This document shows, one piece after another, positions 37,001 through 45,057 of a DNA stretch of 64,000 nucleotides. The stretch's first letter is position 1; every line of letters begins with the position of its first letter. The position numbers and the translations under genes were made by a program. Origin of the DNA: Styela clava. Taxonomy: Eukaryota; Chordata; Ascidiacea; Stolidobranchia; Styelidae. The stretch covers positions 6,168,001-6,232,000 of the forward strand of contig NC_135264.1 of the NCBI RefSeq assembly GCF_964204865.1. The letters are read 5' to 3'. The notes beneath the pieces were generated by a model. It was not told where the DNA came from. It did no database searches and worked only from the letters and a program-made list of their open reading frames with translations.

Positions 37001-39730
37001 GTTACTCGGCGCATATATGTGACTTTAATATTGTCAACAAACAGATAAATTCTATCAATAGTCTAAAATCGTTATTATGGAAAATAACCTTGTTTCAGAG
37101 TCTTGAGATTGTTTCAACATCAGATTTTGGTCCTGGGATCCGAACTTTTTCATTTTTGAATACATTCAATCCTATGGTATATGGGAATGCATTTGATTTT
37201 TAGCATTTTTGTTTTATTGGGCTAATATTTTTGTTGGTGATTTTTATTAACCATAACCGAAGAGGTGACAGAATTGTTTTGATATAATATTAGCAATCAA
37301 TGTTTTATTTTATTTTTGGATTTATTTAGTAACATTATATGGTACTTTTTTGTGGTATCGTGGCACCTCAGCAGTTGCTGGTACCTTCACTCGGAGATCA
37401 GTTTTCTTTACCTATGAGTGAATACTCGTAATCTTGATTTTAGCAAATTTTCCTATAAACCTATTCCTATTTCCTATTCCCATGCCCATTTTATCACTTA
37501 AGTCTCCTGACACTCAACTGTGCTAATAGGTACCCATGCTTTCGCTTCATTAATCATTGTCATGGTGGTACCCAGAGGGGTGGTTCGCGGGTATCAACTC
37601 GGCTATTAGAAGTTTTAGAACCCCCATTTTGAAAATTTATTTAAATTTTTTAGAGATTATATTCACATCTAATCTATTTCTGTCATTACTACCATTTTCT
37701 TTATTTCTTAAACTTGCTCTTTTTAGTATTTACAATTTTATTACGTTTCTTTGTTTTCTAGCAATTATTGTCATCTTTCAATTAACTCAGCTATTATTTT
37801 TTTTTCAACCAATAGGAATGTCCGATACAAATATTTATTATTCATGAAAAAATGAATTCAATACATTTACATCAAATTCATGTTTTTTTCCAGTCATTTG
37901 TAAAATTTATGACAGGGATCAATATTTTAAAATTATGCACAACTTATTAAGTGCTGCTTTTTGTAGAAAATGATTAATCCATAAGGCAATCTTAACTAAT
38001 AAAACTCTTTGTCTTACAAATTGGACTTGCATTTGATTCATATAATAATATTTTTTGAATGTTTTTAGAATTTCAAATTAGGAAATCAACTAGCGTGTTT
38101 CTACTATTGAAAACTGTAATTAACGTTTGTTGCTTTGCAGGCTTTTATAGTAATTTTTAATTATTGCTCTATTCTTTACACAGCGTTCAAATAAAGAGGA
38201 CACAATAGCAGAAACATCGTCATTAGTGTCCGAAATGGGAACGTTACGTCCGGAAAATGAGGATAATTTCGATACAGCATCATTATATCACTTTCAAAGC
38301 AATTCATCTGAAGTAAGAGTTTTCTTCAATTAATTAATGTAACTCGAACAAAAGTTCTTCGACCTGACCTGTTATAATTATATTATTTTCAGGTTCGAAC
38401 ATATGAAGGCGTTTTATATAAACAGGGAGCTTATATGAAGAGTTGGAAACAAAGATATTTTGTGTTGGATTCAACGAAACATCAGGTACGAAAAGGTTTT
38501 TCAAATATTCAATTCTGGTTTGACAAGCTCGATTGAGCAATATAAAAAATGACACATGTTGTTTCATAGCAGTGTTCGGAAAAACTGCTGCTTGCTCGTC
38601 AAATGCGACGAACAATTGCCCTCTGACCCCAGTAATGGTCATAAATTTATTATTATCTGCACACGGATGTACCGTATATCCTCGCATATAGGCCGAGTTT
38701 GAAACTGAAAAAAGGGCCTAATTAAGGGGTCCTCTCATACACGCATAACTCTGATCGCACTAAAGCTACTGCTGAATCGTAACAATAGCTGCTCAACGAT
38801 GTTTGTTTTGTAGTAATTTGTGTAAGAGAAAGCACATGCCAGTTATATGATGCTTACTTGCCGAATATGCGTACCGTTAGTTATAATTAACAGAAAAATA
38901 GGAGTTGCGAGTGCGTCATAATTTGAAGTTTCATGTGGCAATTAATGTGACCTGCATGCTACATGCATATTTGGCCAAATAGAACAGTAAAATTTGGCGA
39001 CCACGGTTCTATAGAATGACTCTATATGAAAAGTGGGCCAAGAAATATTTACCCTGCCTGTAATAAGACTAATCATTTTACTTTTTTTATCATTGTTAGC
39101 TACGCCAGTACGAATCGAAGCTGGATGTAACTTGCAAAAGTATTTTCGATTTAAAAGAAGTCATATCAGTATGTCTCATCGACAGTGTTTCCAGTCCACC
39201 CAAAACGGTTGAAGATAAATCATTTTTCGAGGTAATACCTTTTAATTTTTAGATTGGAGTTTAGCAGCATAATATGAAATTGTCCATGTTGTCTATTATT
39301 ACTAAGAACGGGTTAGTCTAGGACCTATGAGTCACAATGTTTCTGACTGTGTTTCAACAATGCATAATCTTCAATGAAAGTAATACTTTGTATCTTAATG
39401 CCGAACTGACGTAGGTAGCTGTTGAACTCTCTTAAAAACTGCGGTTTCATATTTTTCCTCTTGTTTTTGTCCGCAATACTATACGAATGTCCGAAGATTT
39501 TTGTTTTGGCTGTGTTCATAATATAGGTATCAATTATTCAAAATCAGACTTGACTGAGACACAATATGGAGGGTGCTTGATCCATGGTATTCCACTCACG
39601 TAATGACTCTTCAATTTGGGTTTTTATTTTTCAGATAAAAACTGCCAAAAGAGTTTATCATTTTATTGCTGAGAGTAATGAAGCCGCAGTAAAGTGGATT
39701 GATGTTTTGCAAAACGCATTGGAGGCTTGA
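10062..39730 (+). CDS. Sbf: SBF1/SBF2 (MTMR5/MTMR13) DENN-domain myotubularin pseudophosphatase
   Basis: Exons: 10062-10116, 10789-10877, 11053-11454, 12197-12413, 13341-13473, 13857-13968, 14759-14872, 15821-15898, 20674-20787, 20920-21047, 21737-21854, 22069-22279, 22417-22539, 23369-23502, 23583-23654, 24966-25151, 25866-26024, 26270-26481, 27093-27282, 27918-27974, 28102-28300, 28648-28757, 29183-29442, 29537-29728, 30263-30433, 30742-30938, 31013-31152, 31278-31427, 31516-31650, 32107-32310, 32609-32754, 33023-33164, 33804-34017, 34647-34765, 35280-35423, 35503-35591, 35743-35845, 36330-36413, 38184-38312, 38393-38485, 39100-39231, 39635-39730. All have GT..AG borders and consistent phase; total 2,050 residues (vertebrate SBF2 about 1,850). 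The start [14 protein letters not shown] matches SBF MARLADYFIVVGYD. Approximate modules: uDENN 1-180, DENN core 180-400 ([20 protein letters not shown]), dDENN 430-520, SBF2 region 590-880, GRAM 975-1110, inactive myotubularin 1240-1760, coiled coil near 1840-1870, PH 1944-2050. Known family role: Rab GEF activity and scaffolding of active myotubularins such as MTMR2 on endosomes. The extra length comes partly from a low-complexity stretch in exon 3 (about 90-165). Confidence 0.95.
11543..11775 (-). mobile_element. tRNA-derived SINE in SBF intron 3
   Basis: Reads in reverse: the tail complement AGGATAGGATTTACATATTA comes first, followed by the AACCACCACCTCTCGTCCGG block shared with the copies at 28333 and 51998. 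It ends in the GGCGAGCGTATTCC head near 11740. Confidence 0.65.
15899..20673. other. SBF intron 8, longest intron of the gene (4.8 kb)
   Basis: Separates the exon ending [12 protein letters not shown] from the exon starting [12 protein letters not shown], a junction that is continuous in SBF homologues, so no exon is expected inside. A 2.1-kb hAT-type insertion at 18331-20453 explains nearly half of it. The remainder, 15899-18330, is AT-rich with nothing recognised apart from a possible CATATAAG repeat edge at 18285-18325. Confidence 0.8.
18323..20461. mobile_element. 2.1-kb hAT-type DNA transposon, non-autonomous or decayed
   Basis: The element at 18331-20453 begins TAGGGATGCGAC and ends with its complement GTCGCATCCCTA. 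It is flanked by a perfect 8-bp duplication, GCAGACGC, at 18323-18330 and 20454-20461. About 100 bp inside each end are repeated CGAGTCC/CGAATCC words, the kind of subterminal repeat bound by hAT transposases. I see no transposase frame; the longest open frames inside are about 60 codons. An 8-bp duplication with TAGGG ends fits the hAT superfamily. Confidence 0.88.
21188..21425 (+). mobile_element. tRNA-derived SINE in SBF intron 10
   Basis: Contains the B-box region GCAGGATTTGAACCCGTAG, the GGTTCACGTAAACGCTGGTC block, the TCCACTATCAGGTCCGTG block and a degenerate GAGATAAATAGG tail. A CTCTAATTACCCTGC start matches the other copies. Confidence 0.6.
21442..21622 (-). mobile_element. GGTGCTCC-family hAT MITE, short copy
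   Basis: Starts GGCGCTCTAGTAG and ends CTACGTGAGTACC, with the family's internal CCTAACCTTAACCTGG and TAATAGAACTATAATACG words. The flanks AATTCTTC and AATCCTTG agree at six of eight positions, so the target duplication is weak. Reverse orientation relative to the copy at 32324. Confidence 0.55.
23686..24587. mobile_element. 886-bp hAT-type element in SBF intron 15
   Basis: The element at 23694-24579 has terminal repeats CAGGGATGGCGAACC and GGTTCGCCATCCCTG. It is bounded by a perfect 8-bp duplication, ACATATAG, at 23686-23693 and 24580-24587. Subterminal GGGTCA / TGACCCGCGGGTC words are visible. No transposase frame is evident, so it is non-autonomous. It sits between exons 15 and 16 and does not touch splice sites. 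Confidence 0.9.
26688..26775. mobile_element. Possible one-ended hAT remnant
   Basis: GGGGTGGGCAAGG followed by GGGCCAAGGGCCAAAA resembles the left end of common hAT elements. No matching right end was found before exon 19 at 27093, so it is a fragment at best. Confidence 0.3.
27369..27620. mobile_element. 236-bp hAT MITE (GGTGCTCC family), copy in SBF intron 19
   Basis: The element at 27377-27612 is flanked by a perfect 8-bp duplication, CAAATGTC, at 27369-27376 and 27613-27620. The terminal repeats run for about 35 bp (GGGGCTCCCGAAGTATGCGA at the left, mirrored at the right) and include CCAAGATGGCGG on both arms. Further in, GGTTAGGGTTAGG on one arm is answered by CCTAACCCTAACC on the other, so the whole element could fold into a hairpin. 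Confidence 0.92.
28333..28590 (-). mobile_element. tRNA-derived SINE in SBF intron 21
   Basis: A good reverse copy: AGGATTTACATATTTATCCC tail complement, ACCACGACCTCTCATCCGG, the CCCCGCATGGGATTCAAACC B-box complement near 28490-28515, and a GGTGGCGAGCGTATTCC head near 28540. Confidence 0.75.
28788..29056. mobile_element. Truncated hAT-like element in SBF intron 22
   Basis: The right end, GGGGCATGCCCCATCG then TTTGAGAACCACTG, is a classic hAT terminus (CAGTGGTTCTCAAAC on the other strand). The left part (GTCAAGTCTC through AGTAAGGTGAAA) is shared with 30486-30600 in intron 25. No left terminal repeat was found. Confidence 0.5.
30486..30600. repeat. Repeat fragment shared with 28788-28890
   Basis: The ordered words GTCAAGTCTC, AGCTAACAATAAGCTA and TAGTAAGGTGAAA repeat those at 28788 onward. 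A fragment of the same element family, lacking both ends. Confidence 0.5.
32316..32545 (+). mobile_element. 214-bp hAT MITE (GGTGCTCC family), copy in SBF intron 30
   Basis: The element at 32324-32537 starts GGTACTCCTTTAGTGTGTGT and ends with TATGGAGCGCC. A perfect 8-bp duplication, TCATTGCT, lies at 32316-32323 and 32538-32545. It begins only 13 bp after the exon 30 donor. Internal CAGGTTAGGGTCAGGCCATA and TTATGAGTTCGGGGACTGTC words tie it to the copies at 34255 and 52707. Confidence 0.9.
32609..32754 (+). other. Sbf: SBF exon 31: dead phosphatase loop
   Basis: Encodes residues about 1555-1602. Active myotubularins have the loop HCSDGWDRT. Here the aligned residues are AMEDGWDVT (about 1579-1587), so the nucleophilic Cys is Met and the phosphate-binding Arg is Val. 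Loss of both is the hallmark of the SBF branch, whose members do not hydrolyse phosphoinositides but bind active partners. DGWD and the following SDPYYR are retained, so the fold is kept. Confidence 0.9.
33339..33625. mobile_element. hAT-type MITE in SBF intron 32
   Basis: The element at about 33347-33617 has ends AAGGGCTTCCCGAATTGG and TAGTTTGGGAAGCACTG, i.e. CAGTGCTTCCC-type terminal repeats. The flanks TTATAGAT and ATCTAGAT agree at six of eight positions around a TAGA core. Non-coding. Confidence 0.65.
34247..34499. mobile_element. 237-bp hAT MITE (GGTGCTCC family), copy in SBF intron 33
   Basis: The element at 34255-34491 is nearly the same length as the 27377 copy and has the same arms: GGTACTCCTGAAGTATGTGA at the left, CCAAGATGGCGG on both arms, and CCTAACCCTAACC on the right arm. 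The flanks TTTTTGTA and CTTTTGTA differ at one base of eight. Confidence 0.9.
34989..35195. repeat. Minisatellite in SBF intron 34
   Basis: Three imperfect units built on GAAGAGTGACTCGACTGTGA and GACGTAGCTCAGTGATTCAA, with start points near 34994, 35056 and 35111. Spacings are roughly 53-66 bp. Degenerate ACTCGA words extend back to about 34868. CTC/GAC-rich and non-coding in context. Confidence 0.75.
35868..36285. mobile_element. MITE-like element in SBF intron 37 (CATATAAG family)
   Basis: Left edge ACTGTATATCCTCGCATGTG and right edge TTATATGTGAGGATATATGG form an inverted repeat. Inside are repeated AAGCCGACCC words. Related edges occur at 533-745 and 38672-38780. No clear target duplication was read. 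Confidence 0.6.
36510..36847. mobile_element. 322-bp hAT-type MITE in SBF intron 38
   Basis: The element at 36518-36839 begins CAGTGTTTCTCAAACT and ends AGTTTGAGAAACGCTG. The flanks AACTATAT and GTCTTTAT agree at five of eight positions, so the duplication is eroded. The middle is GC-rich compared with the intron. An 80-codon open frame here is fortuitous. Confidence 0.75.
36840..38183. other. Remainder of SBF intron 38
   Basis: AT-rich intron sequence between exons 38 and 39. I see no exon and no defined repeat end. The 96-codon frame at 37557-37847 is hydrophobic, T-rich and has no splice support. Confidence 0.5.
38672..38780. repeat. Partial CATATAAG-family repeat in SBF intron 40
   Basis: TACCGTATATCCTCGCATAT followed by CATAACTCTGATCGCAC, the same words in the same order as the copy in FoxM intron 3. 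The right end is not recognised. Confidence 0.5.
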
Positions 39731-40081
39731 TATATTTAAAGTCAACACAACCAAGCATTTGGAAATCGGGATCACTGAATGCTTTTCATCACAATTAAGT
39801 TATGTTGAACACGGGCCATAGATTTTTAAAGTTACTTCTCAGGTTAAAATACGAAAGCGTGAATATCTGAATTTTTTACCATGACATCCTCTCGAGGAAA
39901 TTCAGTTATGGAGAGTTCAGTTTCATCAAGTACTCCAATGCTTTTAGGCCATAGTAAATTAGATTGTTTAAAATATGTTGCGATGGTACAATATGCTTAC
40001 GGAAGTGTAAGATTATATTATTGCACAGTTTTCTTATTTCAAACATTCATTATGACATTGTATAATTTCATTAGTAGCTAG
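39731..40081 (+). other. Sbf: SBF 3' UTR, proximal part
   Basis: Follows the TGA at 39728-39730. No AATAAA occurs before the MITE at 40082. The first good AATAAA downstream is at 40610-40615, so the MITE may be part of the mature 3' UTR. The 66-codon frame at 39881-40081 is unsupported. Confidence 0.5.
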
Positions 40082-40441
40082 TAGGGTTGGGCATTTTCGA
40101 ATACCTGATGATTTCAGAATCTAATCGAATATTTTTTTTCAATCGAATCTCGAATACTTGGGATATATATAATTGTATGTGATTTTTTTATTGTAATTGG
40201 TCCTGTCAACAAATGAATTACTGAAAACATCACTCAGACAGATTGCTTAGCGTCCACACACGATAAGAAACACATTTATCAGTAACTCACTACAAAATAG
40301 TCATGTGTCAGAATAGCGTTTGGAATTTACCTTAACCATTAGCAGAAAATACAAAACAAGATGGCAGCAATTCAAAATTTTGCTCTGAACTGATTCGGAT
40401 AGTTTACTATTCGATTCAAAATGCCCAGCCCTTGTAGCCAG
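40074..40441. mobile_element. 352-bp hAT-type MITE in the SBF 3' region
   Basis: The element at 40082-40433 starts TAGGGTTGGGCATTTTCGAA and ends AAAATGCCCAGCCCTT. The flanks GTAGCTAG (40074-40081) and GTAGCCAG (40434-40441) match at seven of eight positions. GAATCGAAT-type words are repeated near both ends. Confidence 0.85.
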
Positions 40442-40609
40442 TAATCATGATTCCTCTTGTCAAGAAGTCACAACTGTTTGGGATCTTAAAAATAGTGTTT
40501 CTTTTTTTCTTCTAATACAGTGATGAAGGATTCGTGTTGTGTTATTTACTACTAGATAATGGGTGTTATGTAGTTATATAAAACAGTAGAATAGCAGGTG
40601 TTACTTTGA

Positions 40610-40615
40610 AATAAA
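40610..40615 (+). terminator. Sbf: Candidate SBF polyadenylation signal
   Basis: Canonical AATAAA about 880 bp after the stop codon, followed by a T-rich segment after 40630. Other AATAAA words follow further on (for example near 40999), so the actual cleavage site is not settled. Confidence 0.4.
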
Positions 40616-40619
40616 AAAA

Positions 40620-42308
40620 TGGTAATAATAATCATCTCTTTTTATACTTATTTTCTTTTGTTCTATTTTGTGAATATTATTTTTTGTTCAATTTGAAGAT
40701 GGTTTTATCATTTTTATGTCTTCCTTTCACAAATTAAGTAATATTATATGTCTATATGGTTTCATCTTGTCAGCTGGGCCAGATGTGATGAAATTGAGTT
40801 TATTGTTTATGTTAAGTCGATAATATGAAGCTTATTGCACATCCTTTTGCATGGTGGTGTCAAAAATGGAAGTATGAGTGTCTAAGGACGGACTACCTGT
40901 TTTCTTTTCAGCACTACCTGTCATATTTAAACAGTTTTTCTTTTCCAGCGCTTTTTGCTGCTTTTAGAGAATCTTTTGAATTTATTATTGATAAGCAGAA
41001 ATAAAATATAAATTTGGCCATTTGCTTGTATTTTGCAACGGCTAGCATGGGTGGATTGCAGAAGTACATACAGCAATCCTGTCAAAATTGCACTTAATTA
41101 CGCTGGATGAAGCTCCATACCATCACTTGCGGGAAAGACCATGTGCATTAGCACGAAATGCTACACCGTAGTTGATGTAAAAAAGTAGAATATCAGTTGT
41201 CAAATATTGCAACATACTTTTACGTGATAAAGGAATGATTAATACAGAAGTGAAGCAGGTGTTCTGGATCACTAGCAAAAATACCACCTTTTGTGTTTAA
41301 TGCTCGATTCCCCAGTCTGTAAATGGTCATTAAAATGGAACCAAAACAAAAAAGCAGCGACTTTTTAACAAAAATTATCTCTGTCAGAGAAACTCGTTTC
41401 AGATCCATGAGAAAAGTATATAGATGGTGCTACTAAGAAAGGAAGCTGGTAAACACGGCAGATTTATTGAACTATAACAAATGTTCATGTGATAGGGAAA
41501 ATGTTTGAGAACATGACAATGGGACTCTGGAGACAATAGGGGTGCAGACAGTGTAGGGACCCCCATTTGAAATTCGATTTATTATGAGTGTTCTACCTTC
41601 TGCTTAGTGAGCACATCACACCACACTTTTGTGGTCAAGATTATGTCGATCGTGATCCAACGAGAGTGATAGAGCATGCATTTCTTTCCTAGCTTCAAAA
41701 TGTCAAGAAACAAATTTAACCCTGCTACCAGTAATAGTTTTTTAATGATTGGTCCCTTGAAAGGTGAGAGTGTTACATGCATATATCCCAAATTTTTGCA
41801 ATACACGTCATGACACATAAAATAATATTTGACTTTAATAACCATAATGTAGTTTTACAATTCATGCACAGGTAATAAATCCAACAAGCGAACTCGGTTT
41901 TGTGCAAATAAACAATATTTACGAGACTGGATGTCCAATATCCACGAGTCGTACTTGGGGCTCAGTATTATTTAATTTTCATCTATCAACCCGTTCTAAA
42001 TGCTGGTGCATGAGATATAATTGTTAGAAAATGGGAATTCATTCAACAGTATTACGCTACTAACGATCTTTAAGACGCAATACCGCCACGTCACTGTGAA
42101 TAGCACCTCTGGTGAACGATTTTAATTCAAGAATAACCCCCTGTTGAGAAATCATCCTGGCTGCGCCCGTGGTATGCATATCATTAGTCAATTGTGACCT
42201 TGGAAACTGGTTTCACCTTGTCAAATTAGGGCAGCAGCAAGATTAAAACAGCATGAAATAGTGTAATTCAACTTATATATATATAATATACAACTTTAGA
42301 AACACTTT
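40620..42308. other. Convergent intergenic region between SBF and mS27
   Basis: Both genes end towards this region. I see no exon and no complete element. The short open frames at 41220-41408 and 41582-41845 (minus) have no recognisable similarity. Confidence 0.4.
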
Positions 42309-43673
42309 TTACTGCTCTGCTACTGATTGAATAGGGTAGAAATAAATTTCATCAGTGTCTCTCCGCCTTTCGATCTGTACATCTGATGTTGACCCTTTTA
42401 CAAAATCATCTCGTAAATGTGGAGGTATGTCTTTGTTATCATCGTCACTCTTTAATAATTCCCAATAGCCAAGTTGCTCAATTGCCATTCGCTTTGCTGT
42501 CTCACTAATCTTCTTACTTTTGAAATATTTTTCTCGTTCTATGGTGTTTTCAACATCAATCTGTTTTTCAATATCGCATAGTTCTTTGTATTCATCAACC
42601 CATTTTGCTATTGTGTTTTCATATGCGACCTGTTCATCTTTTTCTGCTTCAGGTATGAGTGATGCCAAATTTTCATTCAATTTATCCAAGAAATTATCCT
42701 CCGAAATCAGTTTCTCAGATTCAAGAGTTGAAATTTTGTCATTCAATAAATTAATTAATTCTTCAGTATCTTTCACAACTTCGAGCAATATATTTATGAC
42801 GTCACGTGGTACAGGGGTACCTTCTGACCCCATAAGCCGAAGTCCTCTCTCGAAATAGCCCTTTTCCCATGATAATGGTGCCCATGGATTCTGATAAACA
42901 CTACGAATACTGTTTTCTTTTTCGATCGCACCGACAATACCAAATCCAAGCATTTCGATATTTCTTATATCCATTAGCTGCCCCAATCTTAAACATATCC
43001 CACCAAAATTTCTTTTTTCTGCTAAAGATTGAAACTCTGGCAGTGTGACTGCTTCAGCACTATCTTTCGTTATTTTTAGTCTTTTAAGAATTGTCATCAA
43101 ACAAAGTGACTGGGACAATTTTGAGTCTAATCTTTCCAAAAGAAACATGTGCGAAGCCACTTTAAAAGCCATTTCATGACTTTCATTTTTTAAGCAATCC
43201 CATAAAAACATGTTGAAAGCAACATCATCAGGAAATAGTCCATAATGTGCAGTTTCATCAAGTGCTTTTAATGCTAAGTCTTTTGCATCGTGCTCAATAC
43301 ATTTGCTAAACCAAATATGCATTGTCCAAGGACGCAAAAAATAGCATGCATCTGAGTGTCTAAATTTGTATAAATAGTACATGGAAGTGTCTATGTCTTC
43401 GCGATCTTCGATTGTTCGCACCATTTTATCCATCGTTAATGATGTGAATGGATAATTTCGTTCTGAACAGCGATCAATAAAAAGACATGTCGAAGACATA
43501 TCCCGTAATAAATCACCATCGATGTCATTAAATTTTTTCCAATGTTTTGTATTTCCATAAGTAGTTGATAAAAAATTCCTCTTTGGAATTCTAATACAAC
43601 TTAATCCAAATGATACTGTTGTTTGACGCTTCATACATGTCCTCAGCAGAGTTTTCAAGCAGTGGGCAGCCAT
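42309..43673 (-). CDS. MRPS27: Mitochondrial small ribosomal subunit protein mS27
   Basis: A single uninterrupted frame of 454 codons from ATG at 43673 to TAA. The first ~35 residues are rich in Arg, Lys, Cys and Ser with no acidic residue, as expected for a mitochondrial targeting sequence. Family landmarks occur in order: HWKKFNDID, a YYLYKFRHSDACYFLRPWT stretch at about 100-118 (human YYLYKFRHSPNCWYLRNWT), DAKDLALKALDETAHYGLFP, RNFGG near 230, and a NPWAPLSWEKGYFERGLRLM stretch near 263-282. The C-terminal third is acidic and helical, as in the family. Human mS27 is 414 residues. It is a PPR-like helical-repeat protein of the mitochondrial small subunit. The lack of introns is unusual next to the intron-dense SBF gene. 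Confidence 0.93.
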   Translation of the reverse strand: MAAHCLKTLLRTCMKRQTTVSFGLSCIRIPKRNFLSTTYGNTKHWKKFNDIDGDLLRDMSSTCLFIDRCSERNYPFTSLTMDKMVRTIEDREDIDTSMYYLYKFRHSDACYFLRPWTMHIWFSKCIEHDAKDLALKALDETAHYGLFPDDVAFNMFLWDCLKNESHEMAFKVASHMFLLERLDSKLSQSLCLMTILKRLKITKDSAEAVTLPEFQSLAEKRNFGGICLRLGQLMDIRNIEMLGFGIVGAIEKENSIRSVYQNPWAPLSWEKGYFERGLRLMGSEGTPVPRDVINILLEVVKDTEELINLLNDKISTLESEKLISEDNFLDKLNENLASLIPEAEKDEQVAYENTIAKWVDEYKELCDIEKQIDVENTIEREKYFKSKKISETAKRMAIEQLGYWELLKSDDDNKDIPPHLRDDFVKGSTSDVQIERRRDTDEIYFYPIQSVAEQ

Positions 43674-43812
43674 AGACTACCGTATTCCTTCCAACATGCA
43701 GACTAGAATTGTGAAAAATAATTTTTATGACAGTTCTGCTGTATAATCATGTACCGTACCATTTTAAAGAAGAAGGAACTTGGTGTCTGAGTTCAAAATT
43801 AATAGACTAATG

Positions 43813-44262
43813 GGGTCTCATGTAGTTTCTTACCTAACATACTTCTAGTGGGCGTAGCATGACAATTTTTTCATGCATCAATCCTAACCCCCACCTGACT
43901 ACACCATCCAAATTACGTCATTACGACGTCACAGTGACGTAATAGAGCCCTTCAAACTATACGAACTGCCATTCAAGACGCGCAAACGAGCACCCGAAAT
44001 CGAACAGTTATTTCTCTCGTTTTCTCGTCGCAACGATTCCAATAGGAGAGAAACTGATAACGTCAGTCAGTTCTTTATCGTCGGCGCCCATGCCATTTCG
44101 GTCGATCGTCCGTATATTTGGCAAGCCCTATGACGTGATTGTGTGGTCGCAGTGATTTAATTTTTGGATGGCGTAATCATATGGGGGTTAGGATTGACAT
44201 ATCAAAAAATTGTTATGCTACGCCCACTAGAAGTACGTTAGGTACCAAACTACACGAGACCC
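43813..44262. mobile_element. 450-bp hAT-type element, copy A of an inverted pair
   Basis: Ends GGGTCTCATGTAGTTTCTTA and, in complement, GGGTCTCGTGTAGTTTGGTA. The terminal repeat extends about 60 bp and includes CTTCTAGTGGGCGTAGCAT. The core contains ATTACGTCATTACGACGTCA and a GAACAGTTATTTCTCTCGTT stretch. Copy B at 44455 is its reverse complement with scattered differences. No convincing target duplication is visible (GACTAATG against ACTTCCTC). Confidence 0.85.
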
Positions 44263-44265
44263 ACT

Positions 44266-44400
44266 TCCTCCACCCCACCATCAAGTTCATGCAAAACAAA
44301 TACTTGAATACGCTACCGGTACCGTAACTGGCCAAATAATCCCATACTCGACATGGTCTGGTAACTCCCCCCGGGATAAATATGTAAATCCCATCCTAAC
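44266..44400 (+). mobile_element. 3' half of a tRNA-derived SINE between copies A and B
   Basis: Contains CTCCACCCCACCATCAAGTT, a degenerate TGGTCTGGTAACTC segment and the family tail CCGGGATAAATATGTAAATC followed by CCATCCTAACTAG. The 5' half with the B box is missing, as if replaced by copy A. Confidence 0.6.
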
Positions 44401-44446
44401 TAGAACTACGCGCAGTCAGCAAAGAATTGCAAAACTTCAGCAGATA

Positions 44447-44914
44447 GAGAATCGGGGTCTCGTGTAGTTTCGTACCTAACGTACTTCTAGTGGGCGTAGC
44501 ATAACAATTTTTTGATATGTCAATCCTAACCCCCATCTGACTACGCCATCCAAAAATTAAATCCCTACGACATCACAATCACGGCATAGAGCTTGCTAAA
44601 TATACGCACGATCGACCGAAACGGCATTGGCGCCGACGATAAAAAACTGACTGACGTTATCAGTCTCTCTCCTATTGGAATCGTTGCGACGAGAAAACGA
44701 GAGAAGCAACTGTTCGATTTCGGGTGCTCGTTTGCGCGTCTTGGATGGCAGTTCGTATAGTTTGAAGGGCTCCATTACGTCACTGTGACGTCGTAATGAC
44801 GTAATTTTTGGATGGTGTAGTCAGGTGGGGGTTAAGATTAATACGTGAAAAATTTTTCATGCTACGCCCACTAGAAGTATGTTAGGTAGGAAAGTACATG
44901 AGACCTGAGAATCG
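44447..44914. mobile_element. 452-bp hAT-type element, copy B of an inverted pair
   Basis: The element at 44455-44906 is flanked by a perfect 8-bp duplication, GAGAATCG, at 44447-44454 and 44907-44914. Termini GGGTCTCGTG and CATGAGACCT. It is the reverse complement of copy A along its whole length. No coding capacity. Confidence 0.9.
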
Positions 44915-45057
44915 CATACTATCCCAAAGCACGAAACAACATTCAAGTTGTTTCGCTTGCCTTCAGGGGCAGAAGAGGAACGGTGTGTTTTGAGTAGCAA
45001 ATTTTCAATGGATGTTTCCCCGAGCATCGATTTCCTTGTTTATTCCGTACAAATTAC

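Noticed and set aside
37557..37847. 96-codon hydrophobic frame inside SBF intron 38
   Set aside because: T-rich sequence makes hydrophobic codons by composition. No conservation or splice context is visible.
42520..42858. 112-codon open frame on the plus strand
   Set aside because: Antisense shadow of the mS27 gene.
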